Assembly: GCF_910592395.1 (NCBI RefSeq)
Contig: NC_088323.1
Span: 6,634,001-6,698,000, forward strand
Direction of reading: 5' to 3'
Length of the DNA: 64,000 nt
Source of the DNA: Lineus longissimus
Taxonomy: Eukaryota > Nemertea > Pilidiophora > Heteronemertea > Lineidae
Shown: positions 22,401 through 31,090 of the stretch, piece by piece
Position numbering within the stretch: position 1 is the stretch's first letter
Layout of the letters: every line of letters begins with the position of its first letter
The notes under the pieces: model-generated
Databases searched by the model: none
Seen by the model: only the letters and a program-made list of their open reading frames with translations
Told to the model about the DNA's origin: nothing
Position numbers and translations under genes: made by a program

Positions 22401-25400
22401 ACCAAATAACAAATATTACACTGATTGTGACCATGTCTTTATTTTCAGAATCAAGTGCTCATCTGGGATGTGCGAAGTTTTGACAAACCAATATCCTTTT
22501 AGGAAATTAAAAGATCAAGGGATATCCACACGCATCTATAGGCCTATTCATGGGTCAGATTTCCTCTGGTGGAGCTGTAATGTTGCCAAAGACCTTTGCA
22601 AGACACCTCTTGTTTTGGTGTACATTTCAGCTCCACCCTCGCAGAGTTTGGTGAGATAACCGATATCTCCAGTTTGGTTTGTATTGTAACGATAGCCTTG
22701 ACAAAGTCATTGTGTCGTGATTACTTGGTGTATCAAAATTGAAAACCTTTGTGTGGAAATTGTTGAATAGTTCCTTAACTCTGCCTAAGTATTAACATTC
22801 CAAGAGACACGAGGTGTCCTCAAGATAGCCTGGTGTCCAACAAGGTTAGTCCGACACTCGGTCCCTCGTCCTCCCTCCTGCATGGAGACACTATTCAACG
22901 GGTTTTAGAGATACATTGTACCTACAATGAGAAGTATGTCAGTAGTGCAAGTACAGTGAAACCTCCCTTAGCGGACACCTCTCTAATCAGGACACCTCTC
23001 TATTAAGGACAGCACTTGTCAGTCCCTAGGGTGTCCTTAATAGAGAGGTTCTGCTGTACATGCCATCATCTGTCTTGACCAGTTGGTATCAGCTGGGTCT
23101 TCCAAATTCCAACTGAAGGGATCGCGTTCGAGTCTATTCTGCAGGCCCGGCTGTGTCCTTGGCATTCCTTCCCCCCATTCCTCCATTCAAGCAATTTGTA
23201 TGGGAGTTCGACACATTCACGCGCCAGTCTACCACATGCAGACTCCTTGTGAGTCTTGCCTCGTTATTGGCCAATAGTTGCTATTACACATCTGAAAAAT
23301 GAGTAGCATGCGTCTTTTACTTTTTGAATCGAAATGAAATGTTTCAGAGAAATTTTATTTGCTTGTTTGATTTCTATTTCAGATTTGGTTTATTAGCGAG
23401 TTTAGCGAAGGAAAGTTCTGTGGTGAAGCTGTATGATGTGCAACACTCAGGTCTCGGATCGGATGAGCTGGAACCAGCCATCATCGAGAGATTGGTCCAC
23501 CGTAAGTCGGAATAATTCTTGCCTAAACGATCACTTCAGTGCTGTATGTGGCAAAGGACCGTTGACACACAAAGGTTTGATCCCACAGGGAAATGAAGTG
23601 GTCTGAGCCAGCATTATTGGCTGTTGCTGCGTGCGCATTCACTGGAATGATGATGAATACTGTAAATGTATTAGTTCTTTGGGAACCCAACCACCTGGAA
23701 ATATCCCGTGCCTTTTATTTTTGCGCTTATGGATCATCTCTGGCAGCATACCTGAGGACAGAGAAAAGCAGAGAAACATGATGTAGCGGACCATCACCCC
23801 TTGGGCTGACTTCATTACTAGACCGCCGTGTCTGCTTGGATATGTGCATAATCTCACTTTTGTTTTGCAGCTTACGGCCACAATGCTGTCTCATCATTTG
23901 CTTGGCATCCCACCGACGAGAACAGGATGCTGACCGTGTCACCAACTGGCTTCCTAAGAGACGTACGCATCTTTGAGAGAATTGCCTTGGTGAGTGTATT
24001 TCCCTTTTTGGGGGGAGGGTGCAAAAGTCTGCTCATTCGTTTTAGTTCCAAGTCCCATTCTACAAAATGCATTAATCTAATCTCTGATTTGATTATAAAC
24101 TTCAAACATATGTTCACCACCGCACTCTGTGATACAGGAGCCTCATAGCCTGGTGCTTAATGCTCGTTATTTTGCAGACGTGGTCTCCAAGCATGTACCT
24201 GTTGTGGTCGTGTGGTAAGAAGATCGTGGAGTGTGTCCCTGATGAGAGGGTTGAGGAAGCAGACGATATCTCCATGGTGATGAAGATGAGAGCCAAGATG
24301 GGTTACGGACTCAAGGTAGGTGGTCTCCGTGCATGTATCTGTGTGGTGGTATGGTAAGTAGAGCGTGGAGTGTGTACTTATTGAACCTTTCCCTCCTTTG
24401 AGAGCATAGGCCTGGTGAGGTGCTTATACATGTACTTATACCTCTCATAAAAGCAAATGCGTCAACCTTACTTTTTTTTTCAGGAGAGCGTTTGGAAAAA
24501 TGCGAAATTTGCTGATGAAACTCTGAAGAATGTCTGGTATTGGCTAGATCGTATCCTTGGTGTTAAAAAAAATAATTTTTCAGATTTACCAATTAGTCTC
24601 TGCTTTGCCCAAAATGGTGGTAGTTAAAGGGTTAAAGAGTTAAAGTCATTGTATGCCAGTAGTGCTTTCTTTACCTCTGATTGCAAATATTATTGTACAT
24701 TTCCTTAACTGTCTGATCAGTAATGAAAAATTTACAAGTCGAAGGCAGAATAAAAGGTTTGTACAACTTATCATTTTCTCATAAGAAAACTGCTGCATCC
24801 TTTTCATTAGGTTGAAAGACCTTCAGAAATGGTCAGATCAGTCACAACCACAATCTAATATCACAGAATTTTGTACAACTTATAGTTTTCTCATAAGAAA
24901 ACTGCTCCATCATTTTCACAAGTTGAAAGGCCTTCAGGAATGGTTAGATCAGTCACAACCACAATCTAATATCACAGAATTTTGTACAACTTATCATTTT
25001 CTCATAAGGAAACTGCTGCATCATTTTCGTTAGGTTGAAAGACCTTCAGAAATGGTCAGATCAGTCACAACCACAATCTAATATCATAGAATTATCCCTC
25101 TGATAACATCATATTTAAAATGATATGACTTTGATATGAGTCGTTTGATGCCACGTGGAATATTTCATGCAAAGAGTGAATAGTGAGAAGCAAGTGAGAA
25201 GAGGAGAGGAGACTATGACCTTAGATCTGACTCTGAGCCCCAGACAATGGGTGATATGAATAAAGACTAGCAAATGCTTTTACTTCAATTTTGTACAGAA
25301 AGGCCTAGTGTAAATGTACATGGAGTTTTAGATAAAAGCATTTGCTAGTCTTTATTCATATCACCCATTGTCTCTGGGAGTCTTTGCCTTGTCCGAAATG

Positions 25401-28400
25401 GTGGTTGCTCAGTGTGTCATGTCTTTCACGTCTGGCATTCAATGCCATCATTTCAGGTTCAGCCAAAAGTATTCAAAAAGTCTATGGTGCTAAAGCGGTG
25501 TTGAGAGGCGAGTTGAACCCAACTGGTTCTTGTAATAAGAGTGAGATGATACCAAATGTACCATGGGTCGGCATAGAAACCAATAAATACAGCAATCACT
25601 TAAAGATGTACAGGAGTGAAGAGAGGTGAGTTATTCTAAACACCTGGATTTAAAATGAAATGCACTTTATAGTGTAAATGCACTACTGGTATGTGTCAGG
25701 GAAGCCTTGTTTTGAATTCAGCGGTTATGGTGAGGCAAAAATGTGGAAGCTGTCAAAAAGCATTTAAAACCACATTTTTCGTTGTCTAATTTGAGATGTT
25801 TTAGAGTAGAAATTGATACCTCACTGTCGGTATTGATTGTCTCATCAATACAACTCGGTTGGTGCTGAAATTTTAGCTCCACTCTCACGTTTTTGGTGAG
25901 ACAACCAATGCCTCCAGCTCAGTTTAAATTTCTCAAACCCAACTTGTTCTTGGAGATTGGATTGGATTGAGAAAAAGTAGTTTTAAAAATTGATCAGTTA
26001 TTTGTTGTCATATTTTCTGCAGAACGAAGGCAATGGAGCTGTGTGGCTGGGATTTCGACCGAGGGGATTCTAGTCTGAGGATATTTTTAGAAAAGTGAGT
26101 AATTAATTTACATTTCAATCGTCTTGGTTAAGATTATCTTTCACGTCAAGCAGTATCATTCTATTTCCTGCCCCGAATTGCAAGGTGGGTCCAAAATCTG
26201 CAAACATTCCTCGTTTTTCACTAACATGCGTCTAGTTTTGTGCTTTTGGTCATCAATATGTGAATACATTTTTCTCTTCCCAGCCTTGAATCCCGAGATG
26301 AATATGAGAGAGCGGCGACCATATCTCTCTTCTCATTAAAGATGAGACTTGCCATTGATGTATTAAAGAAAGGCGGAGTAGCTACTGGGAGCGCCAACGG
26401 TATGTTGTTTTCTTCTGGAGCGGATAAACTTACTCACTTACCTACTTACTACTTACTGTAGGGTAAGTGTCTCGGAGGAGACGGGGATCCTACAGCGGTG
26501 TTCCTTCTGTGGGTCGATCCCATGACCTCTTGATTATTACCCGTCACTTCGACCGCTTAATGTTACTGATCACCATGTTCATTGGATTACATTATGATGT
26601 TTTTCCCAGCAGGCAAGTCCAACCTAAACATGGTCGCCATGGCGATATCCGGATACGCAGACGACCGCAACCCGCTATGGAAAGAGATGTGTGGCGCCCT
26701 CCGAAGTGAACTTCATAACCCGTATCTACGTGGCATGTTCGCTTTCCTCACGAGTGAGTCGGACAACTTCGAAGACGTTGTTGTAAGTCAATTGCATTTT
26801 AATACGAGGAAATATTGAGTGACTTTGTCAGAACTTGTGAGTGTTTTGCATGCCACTACGAGTGGGCACCATTTGTCTTTTTGGTCGATGACCTAGACAG
26901 GCATCCATCACAAGCTACTCTCCGCTTGGATGGGGTCTTTGGAATTGTAATGGCAGCACAAGTCACTGGATCGGCAGACTACAGAAAGATCAGAAGCTGA
27001 GACCTTGACCATGGACCCCCTCCCCCTCTCCGTCTGCTTTCATAGTGTTATGTTCTGTTTCAGAATGAGAGTGGTATGGCGTTACAAGACAGAGTCGCGT
27101 TTGCATGCATGTATCTTAATGACAGCAGGGTAAGTAAGTTACGCTTATCAGGTTAAAGTCTGCTGGGCTGTTTGGAAATTGCCTACATGAGTTCTACTGT
27201 ATAAAGTGCGATATATATGATCTTATTTCTTTTCGATGCTGTTAAACTTCTCCGTTTCTTTCAGTTGAATGACTTCATCGAGAAGATCACCGCTAGGATG
27301 ATAGAGAGTGGCAACCTGGATGGAATATTGTTAACAGGTGAGGCCAGTTATGGAGAGTCAAACGTTGATTATCAAAACTACCAACCTGCAGCAGCATGAT
27401 TCCCGTCATCGTGATTATCATCACACCTGAGCCATCCCCGTTTCTAAAGCGCTGTGCGTCTAGATAACTTTTAACTTCTGTTTCAGGTTTGTCGACGGAA
27501 GGTCTCGATCTCCTGCAGAGATACGTTGATAAGACAGGTGACGTGCAGACGGCATCACTGGTTGTGATTCAAGGCTTCCCAGCCGATATATCAAAGGATA
27601 CGCGGGTAGTCTCATGGATTGATAGGCAAGTATTGAAAGTGTCCCCAGTAGTTAAGGTGTCCGCCTCACATACGGGAGGTCAAAGGTTCGAGGCCTGCTG
27701 GTAACCTCTTTCCGATGCGGCCGGTTGGTTAGCCACCAGCTAGTAAAATATAGGATACAAATTGCCTTCTCGCCAGGCGCCTGGCATGAGGGATAGAACT
27801 TTTGAAGTAAAGCGTGTCCCAGAAGCTAAAGCTGGCTGGCCCTATCATTAGAGTTGACATGACACTGTAATAAACAAACTTTACTTTGATTGGTGCCAGG
27901 CCCATAATGTTAAGGTTGTGGGTTCGACCCTGGGTAGGATAAGTGTTTTCTTATGTCCTTGAGCTAGAGATGCTGAACCCTACATGTTCCACCTGAGCTG
28001 GGGAATCCTGAGGAAATGGGGGGGTTAATGTTTCCTTCTCTGGCCTTGCCCACGAACTTCTGAGACCTTCGCCCTCTTTTGGTAAAGTGCCGGCACATTT
28101 GATGAATAATGTTTCGTTGATTTTTAACTGTCATGTTCATTTTGCAGTTACCGAGACCTCCTGGACCGGTGGCGTCTCTGGCATGAAAGGTATTACTATT
28201 TTTGGCTTACTTAGTTGACAAATTGTAGAAATAGACTAGTCCTTTTTGAAGAAGGAGATGTGTTATTTTTGGCATCTGGGATGCCAAAAATAACACAAAT
28301 GCCAGATTGTGGGATGATCCCACAATCTGGCATTTGTTTGTAATGTCAAGTGGCGGATCATGGTGACAAGCTGTTGTAATATCCTCATGGCCAGGTAAAC

Positions 28401-29843
28401 CCCTCTCCCAAGTAGTCCCCTTTAATTTTCATTTGAAGGCTGCTGTTAGATTTACCAGGACCATAATGATACATAGGCAAATTTCAAGCAACTCAATCTG
28501 TAAACGGTGCAATATGGCAATAACAAGTCATCCCCAATGACAAACTAACTCTGTATCTTCCTTTCAGGGCGGAGTTTGACGTCCATCGTTTCCGCTGTGA
28601 TACGAGTAGTCGTCCACCGCAGCAAGTGTTTGTCAGTTGTAACTTCTGCGGCAAGTCAATATCGTACAGTATGCTGACCATGGGCCGGACAAGACATTAC
28701 ACGTCCTTTGGGGGCTCGCCGAACAAATCAAAGGTAAGAATAGTCTAGTAGTGTTTGCAAAATATCTGGTGAAGTGTTTGGCAATTGGTGAATGTAGCGC
28801 TGGACCATAAGGTGTATTGGCCAGTTTAGCAGATTCAGAAGTCCAATCCATCACGTTACGATTTCCCAGGTAGCATGTTTGCAGATTGCACTGCCCTCTC
28901 TGCCTATCCATTGCTGCTGTGAAAATATGCACAACTTATAGAATGTTTAAATCCCCAGGTTTCAGCAAGGTTATCGAATTCCTCTCCCACTACACGCTCT
29001 GTCTCAGTCATCGACATGGGCACAGCATCGAGTGCGGTGCAACAGAAATCTCGACAGTTTCTCATCCAATTCATCCTTCTTCAGGTGACGAGTTGCCCCG
29101 GCTGTAGGAAACCTCTCCCTCGCTGCTCGCTCTGTCTCATCAACATGGGCACAGCATCCGGCGTTGCGCGACAGAAACAAAAATCTTCCGACTGTGATGG
29201 TGACAGAATGACTGCATTTCCTAAGTGGTTTACTTGGTGTCAGACTTGCCGACATGGAGGTCATGCCATTCATATATCAAAGTGGTTCAGGTAAGGTCAT
29301 CCTTTTGAGTGACCCATTGTGAAATCAAAAGAAACATTCTCGAAAAACTATACGAGGTATCAAAAAGAAAGTACAGTAATAAAGTACTTAAGCGGCTTTA
29401 GTTTGTGTTAGCATCCAGTAAAATCATCAAATTCACCGTGATAAGAGCTCTTTTACTTTGCACTTGAAACTTCGTCACAAATGTGACTCGTCACACCAAA
29501 ACCAGGCGCATCATATCGCACAGAAGATGAGCCTAAATGACACCAGAAGATAATGGGAGAAATTGATGTGCTCATATTTCACAAAAGGCAGACAGTAGAG
29601 AAATGAACAAACAGTCCGTCTCAACCTGCCAAGCTCAGAGCGACATGCACCTGGTTTTGCTGTGACGGATCACAAATGACAAAATATTTGGATTTTGTCA
29701 ATGGCTTAATGGTCATAACTCCATCTTTCAGTGAACACAAAGAATGTCCAGTGACTGGCTGTACCTGTAAGTGTATGACGTTGGACACGGCCAGCAGACT
29801 CAACACGGAGGCAGACACAACAGCCATTGTGAAAGCGTCATGA
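19446..29843 (+). CDS. MIOS: MIOS, GATOR2 complex subunit (missing oocyte)
   Basis: GATOR2 scaffold subunit in TORC1 amino-acid signalling at the lysosome. Twenty-six coding exons: 19446-19569, 19786-19850, 20027-20106, 20414-20466, 20921-20979, 21363-21516, 21781-21882, 22066-22160, 22449-22490, 22789-22844, 23383-23501, 23871-23989, 24178-24315, 24484-24550, 24721-24756, 25457-25625, 26023-26094, 26284-26399, 26613-26782, 27064-27129, 27265-27337, 27487-27625, 28148-28189, 28568-28733, 29085-29290 and 29732-29843. They sum to 879 codons plus stop (human 875). The N-terminus matches ([13 protein letters not shown]) and is followed by a WD40 propeller ([30 protein letters not shown]). The alpha-solenoid carries [14 protein letters not shown] and [12 protein letters not shown]. 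The C-terminal zinc module has [23 protein letters not shown] and CRHGGHA. It contains two U12-type introns and one GC-AG intron. Confidence 0.96.
20107..20290. mobile_element. MITE family M1 abutting a MIOS splice donor
   Basis: A TA + CAGTAGAACCTCCC terminus starts directly at the MIOS exon ending at 20106, so the donor GTACAG consists mostly of element sequence. Internal GGACACCTCTCTATTA words and a right end GAGAGGTTCTACT are present. Confidence 0.75.
20590..20890 (-). mobile_element. non-LTR retrotransposon (LINE) C-terminal fragment
   Basis: Minus-strand translation gives a typical tail of a LINE reverse-transcriptase ORF in two frames. [19 protein letters not shown] is followed, after a frameshift, by [18 protein letters not shown] and [12 protein letters not shown]. 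It is 5'-truncated and frameshifted, hence dead. It lies in the MIOS intron before the exon at 20921, opposite to the gene. Confidence 0.8.
22491..22788 (+). other. MIOS: U12-type AT-AA intron in MIOS
   Basis: The donor ATATCCTTTT matches the minor-spliceosome 5' site and the branch site TTCCTTAAC (22771-22779) is a perfect match. The branch A at 22778 lies 10 nt before the intron end. The frame requires exon 10 to start at 22789 (codons for VLTFQE, as in other MIOS proteins), which leaves the intron ending in AA. No AG or AC acceptor nearby preserves the frame and the conserved residues. Confidence 0.8.
22953..23060. mobile_element. MITE family M1, internally deleted copy
   Basis: A short version with both ends present: GTACAGTGAAACCTCCC on the left and GAGAGGTTCTGCTGTAC on the right. 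It lies in a MIOS intron. Confidence 0.7.
24551..24720 (+). other. MIOS: U12-type GT-AG intron in MIOS
   Basis: The donor GTATCCTTGG and a perfect branch site TTCCTTAAC (24701-24709) lie 12 nt from the CAG acceptor at 24718-24720. It separates VWYWLD from LMKNLQ, where other MIOS proteins read continuously. This is a 170-bp minor-class intron. Confidence 0.85.
24757..25092. repeat. tandem repeat, about 111 bp x 3
   Basis: GTACAACTTAT starts at 24761, 24873 and 24984, giving a 111-112 bp period. The array starts right at the 5' splice site of the short 36-bp MIOS exon (24721-24756). Confidence 0.85.
25240..25380. mobile_element. MITE family M2 (long terminal inverted repeats)
   Basis: About 40-bp near-perfect terminal inverted repeats (AGACAATGGGTGATATGAAT and its complement) around a short core with TACAGAAAGGCC. 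It lies in a MIOS intron; a second copy is at 30605-30745. Confidence 0.85.
25795..25925. repeat. fold-back element, family M3
   Basis: A short copy with TTTAGAGTAGAAATTGATAC at one end and TTTAGCTCCACTCTC / TTGGTGAGACAACC inside. It lies in a MIOS intron. Confidence 0.5.
27650..27870 (+). mobile_element. tRNA-derived SINE, family C
   Basis: An A-box-like GTAGTTAAGGTGTCC and B-box GGTTCGAGGCC are followed by a body with GCCGGTTGGTTAGCC and CTTCTCGCCAGGCGCCTGGCA. The opposite-strand copy at 62690-62925 shares this body. It lies in a MIOS intron. Confidence 0.75.
27885..28110 (+). mobile_element. tRNA-headed SINE-like element, family D
   Basis: A B-box-like GGGTTCGACCCTGG near 27920 is followed by a body of about 180 bp (CACCTGAGCTGGGGAATCC). 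It is a single copy here, placed directly behind the family C element. Confidence 0.45.
28258..28337. repeat. two back-to-back perfect hairpins in a MIOS intron
   Basis: Hairpin 1 has perfect 17-nt arms at 28260-28276 and 28280-28296 with loop TGG. Hairpin 2 has perfect 20-nt arms at 28295-28314 and 28318-28337 with loop TGA. The hairpins share their junction. I recognise no family. Confidence 0.9.
28981..29057 (+). pseudogene. decayed partial duplicate of a MIOS exon
   Basis: Resembles the MIOS exon segment starting at 29112 (CCTCTCCC, CTCTGTCTCA, ACATGGGCACAGCATC, CAGAAATCT). A two-base insertion shifts the frame after the Leu-Cys codons, and it lacks the zinc-ligand part. It sits about 131 bp upstream of the parent inside the preceding intron. 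Confidence 0.75.
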
Positions 29844-30196
29844 AGTTGAAACTGGGGAGTTAACAAGGACTGAAAGCCCTTCAAATTCTTGTGATCTTGG
29901 CTACATTTATTTGTCTTGGACATATCTCCGGAAACCTAGTCAAGAGTTGTGTCATATAATGTTCCCCGATAATCACAAGTTCCTGCAAAGTTGCAGGGAT
30001 TCTGGAAATATTTGTGTCTTATAAAATTGGGGACTGTGTTCTTGTCTATAGTTCACCTTTAAAGGGGGAATATAGGCAAGAACTTGGGTGTACAAATGAT
30101 GGTCTCCTGCCTAGCTAACTTATACAGATTGTGACTTCGTCTCACTAAGCAAACAAGTGATTTCTGTTGCTGCGACCTGTGATCACGATCGTGTGC

Positions 30197-30202
30197 AATA
30201 AA
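30197..30202 (+). terminator. poly(A) signal AATAAA, MIOS
   Basis: Canonical hexamer about 350 bp after the MIOS stop codon. Confidence 0.5.
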
Positions 30203-30604
30203 AGTCTCTTGTGTGCTGTACTATCGATTTTGTACATATCCTTAAGAAAAATTTGACTGTAACTTGTTTGTTGCTTGAACTGCTCTATGAATGTGCTTAA
30301 CCGAGTGTTACTTCAAAAACTGAAATGACCATTATTTCAAAAAGTAGTTCTGGTTGGGGACAATTGTACTACAATTATATTTTACTCAAGTTGTCGTCAA
30401 GATAATTCAACATCCTCGAAAAATAAAAACATTGATGAAATTTGATATGTCTGTTGTGGTTGTTGATTTTCTTCATCTAATCCTTATTGTGGATTTCTTA
30501 TTCATTTATCTCACATTTTCTGTGTGATGTGTCTCCTCTGTGTTCCCTGATCCACCGCTACATTTATGAGGAACTGTGGTCTTTGGGAGGCTTATATCTT
30601 GTGA

Positions 30605-30745
30605 CCCAAGACAATTGGCGATATGAATAAAGACTAGCAAGTGCTTTTACTTCAATTCTGTACAGAAAGGCCTAGTGTAAATGTACATAAAGTTTTAGAT
30701 AAAAGCATTTGCTAGTCTTTATTCATATCACCCATTGTCCCCATC
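30605..30745. mobile_element. MITE family M2, second copy
   Basis: Same ends and core as the 25240-25380 copy, with a slightly decayed left end (AGACAATTGGCGATATG). It lies about 200 bp upstream of the NDUFA10 promoter motifs. Confidence 0.85.
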
Positions 30746-30954
30746 TCTTTCACACCCTGGTTGTGACAAGAAGTTTTTGTGATTGCGCCGTAAATATTGA
30801 TGGTTTACAACTGTCTTCATCTGAAACCTTGGTTGTGACATTTGAGGCAATGCCTCCGTCTAGTGTCACTTGTTGTAACTACACGGCGCCCCATTCATAA
30901 ACCTCTGAAATATTTCCCTGAATGGCGCTCCATATTTTCGCCGATGGCCTTCAC

Positions 30955-30990
30955 TGCGCATGCGCCGCTTTGTCCGGTTGTTACTTCCGG
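30955..30990 (+). promoter_or_regulatory. NRF-1-like and ETS-like sites upstream of NDUFA10
   Basis: TGCGCATGCGCC at 30955-30966 matches the NRF-1 palindrome, and ACTTCCGG at 30983-30990 is an ETS/GABP-type site. Both lie 100-136 bp before the NDUFA10 start codon. The motifs are seen; their use is inferred. Confidence 0.6.
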
Positions 30991-31090
30991 TAAAGCAGAA
31001 GGGCAAATTTTCTCTTCAAAAAACTCATTTTTCTCGATAAAGAAGCATCAAAATCAAAATATAATTAGTGCAGCCAATAAAACTAGTACC

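Larger units (their letters stand above)
29844..31090. other. MIOS 3' UTR and NDUFA10 upstream region
   Basis: Holds a poly(A) signal for MIOS at 30197, the M2 MITE at 30605-30745 and the NDUFA10 promoter motifs near 30955-30990. A short GGGGGAATATAGGCAAGAACTTGGG segment at about 30065 recurs near 39830. No other gene was seen. Confidence 0.6.

Noticed and set aside
22771-22800. AT-AC or AG acceptor for the MIOS U12 intron
   Set aside because: Ending at the AC after GTATTAAC or at the AG at 22788-22789 gives a frameshift or stop and loses the conserved VLT residues.
30842-31090. Longer NDUFA10 N-terminus starting at 30842
   Set aside because: The frame is open, but the extension overlaps the NRF-1/ETS motifs, and the ATG at 31091 has a stronger context and gives the expected family length.
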